This document shows, one piece after another, positions 63,649 through 64,000 of a stretch of DNA of 64,000 nucleotides. Numbering within the stretch: position 1 is the first letter of the stretch; every line of letters begins with the position of its first letter. Made by a program: the position numbers and the translations under genes. The notes under the pieces were generated by a model. That model did no database searches and was not told the origin of the DNA. It was given only the letters and a program-made list of their open reading frames with translations. The stretch comes from Dehalococcoidia bacterium. GTDB taxonomy: Bacteria; Chloroflexota; Dehalococcoidia; UBA2979. The DNA lies in contig SHYS01000001.1 of assembly GCA_009692685.1 (NCBI GenBank), positions 1 through 64,000 on the forward strand, written 5' to 3'.

Positions 63649-64000
63649 CTAGCCCTTCAGGAGGGAGAGGGCCGACTGCGAGGCAGTGTTGGCCTGCGAC
63701 AGGACGGCGACATCAGCCTGCTGCATGGCCTGGCGGGTGACCAGCTCCGTGGAGATTTCGGCCACGTCCGCGTCGCTGATGCGCGACTCGGAAGCAGACA
63801 TGTTCTTGACGGCGACACCGAGGCTGTTGATCGCCGCCTCGACCTGGTGCTGAGCCGCACCAAGCTTGGCGCGGTTGCTGGAGACCTAGGAGATGGCCGC
63901 GTCAATCGAGATCAGCAGGGTGTTCGCCTTCGTGACCGTCGAGACGTTCTGGTCGTCCGGGACAAACGTCGACAGCGTGGAACCGGGGGTACCCAGCGCC
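63649..64000 (-). pseudogene. fliC: Flagellin C-terminal part, in-frame TAG; cut by window edge
   Basis: Reading from the window edge: GTPGSTLSTFVPDDQNVSTV, TKANTLLISIDAAIS, then TAG (63886-63888), then VSSNRAKLGAAQHQVEAAIN, VKNMSASESRISDADVAEIS and TRQAMQQADVAVLSQANTAS, the flagellin C-terminal D1/D0 helices, to TAG at 63649-63651. TAG most simply replaces the Gln usual in this position (CAG). It starts in the same motif (DDQNVST..KANT) at which the flagellin at 58120 is cut. The N-terminal part lies outside the window. Confidence 0.85.

Overview
The window is about 64 kb of GC-rich (roughly two-thirds G+C) bacterial chromosome. Gene content suggests an uncultured Chloroflexota, possibly Dehalococcoidia/SAR202-like: CaiB/BaiF CoA-transferases with an enoyl-CoA hydratase, DUF3090, a CADD-like protein, RicT/PSP1, TlpA-like thioredoxins with large C-terminal domains, a predicted selenocysteine peroxiredoxin, and a CIRCE element before groES-groEL. 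The assignment is inferred from gene families only; there is no rRNA gene here. No phage, plasmid, CRISPR array or insertion sequence was recognised.

Layout. 0-3.3 kb: sortase plus two secreted thioredoxin-fold lipoproteins. 3.4-10.1 kb: two tRNA-Ser genes, two small membrane proteins, mnmA, rsfS, then a minus-strand run ricT-holB-lysA. 10.2-12.8 kb: a decayed zone with a mutY remnant and a broken pentapeptide-TIR gene around an intact metallo-beta-lactamase-fold gene. 12.8-19.5 kb: M16 peptidase, groES-groEL, an HTH gene, tsaD. 19.5-30.6 kb: a PP2C-like/propeller membrane protein, proB, YihY, an M23-like protein, murB with a broken amidase, a CADD-like protein, DUF3090, a universal stress protein. 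30.7-37.4 kb: ilvD and a six-gene minus-strand operon with a PLP aminotransferase and a FabL-like reductase. 38-42.5 kb: a dead and a live CoA-transferase, enoyl-CoA hydratase, broken DinB, CinA-like protein. 42.5-52.6 kb: M1 aminopeptidase with HEAT repeats, cytoplasmic TlpA-like protein, hydrolases, MFS exporter. 52.6-55.6 kb: the selenoprotein candidate with a Cys-tailed mini-protein, purU and a FAH-family enzyme. 56-64 kb: broken propeller protein, a flagellin/hook-protein junction, a lipoprotein, tRNA-His, a broken lytic transglycosylase, flavin reductase, mgtE and the 3' end of a second flagellin gene.

Two themes stand out. First, an in-frame TGA falls at the first Cys position of a peroxiredoxin CxxC motif and is followed by a perfect small hairpin at a SECIS-like distance: a strong selenocysteine candidate. 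Second, about a dozen recognisable genes carry frameshifts or in-frame stops (mostly TAG) while their neighbours are intact. This is either real gene decay, including loss of mutY, or sequence and assembly error, and raw reads would decide. Two families of short palindromic repeats fill gene ends in the first 18.5 kb and were not seen later.
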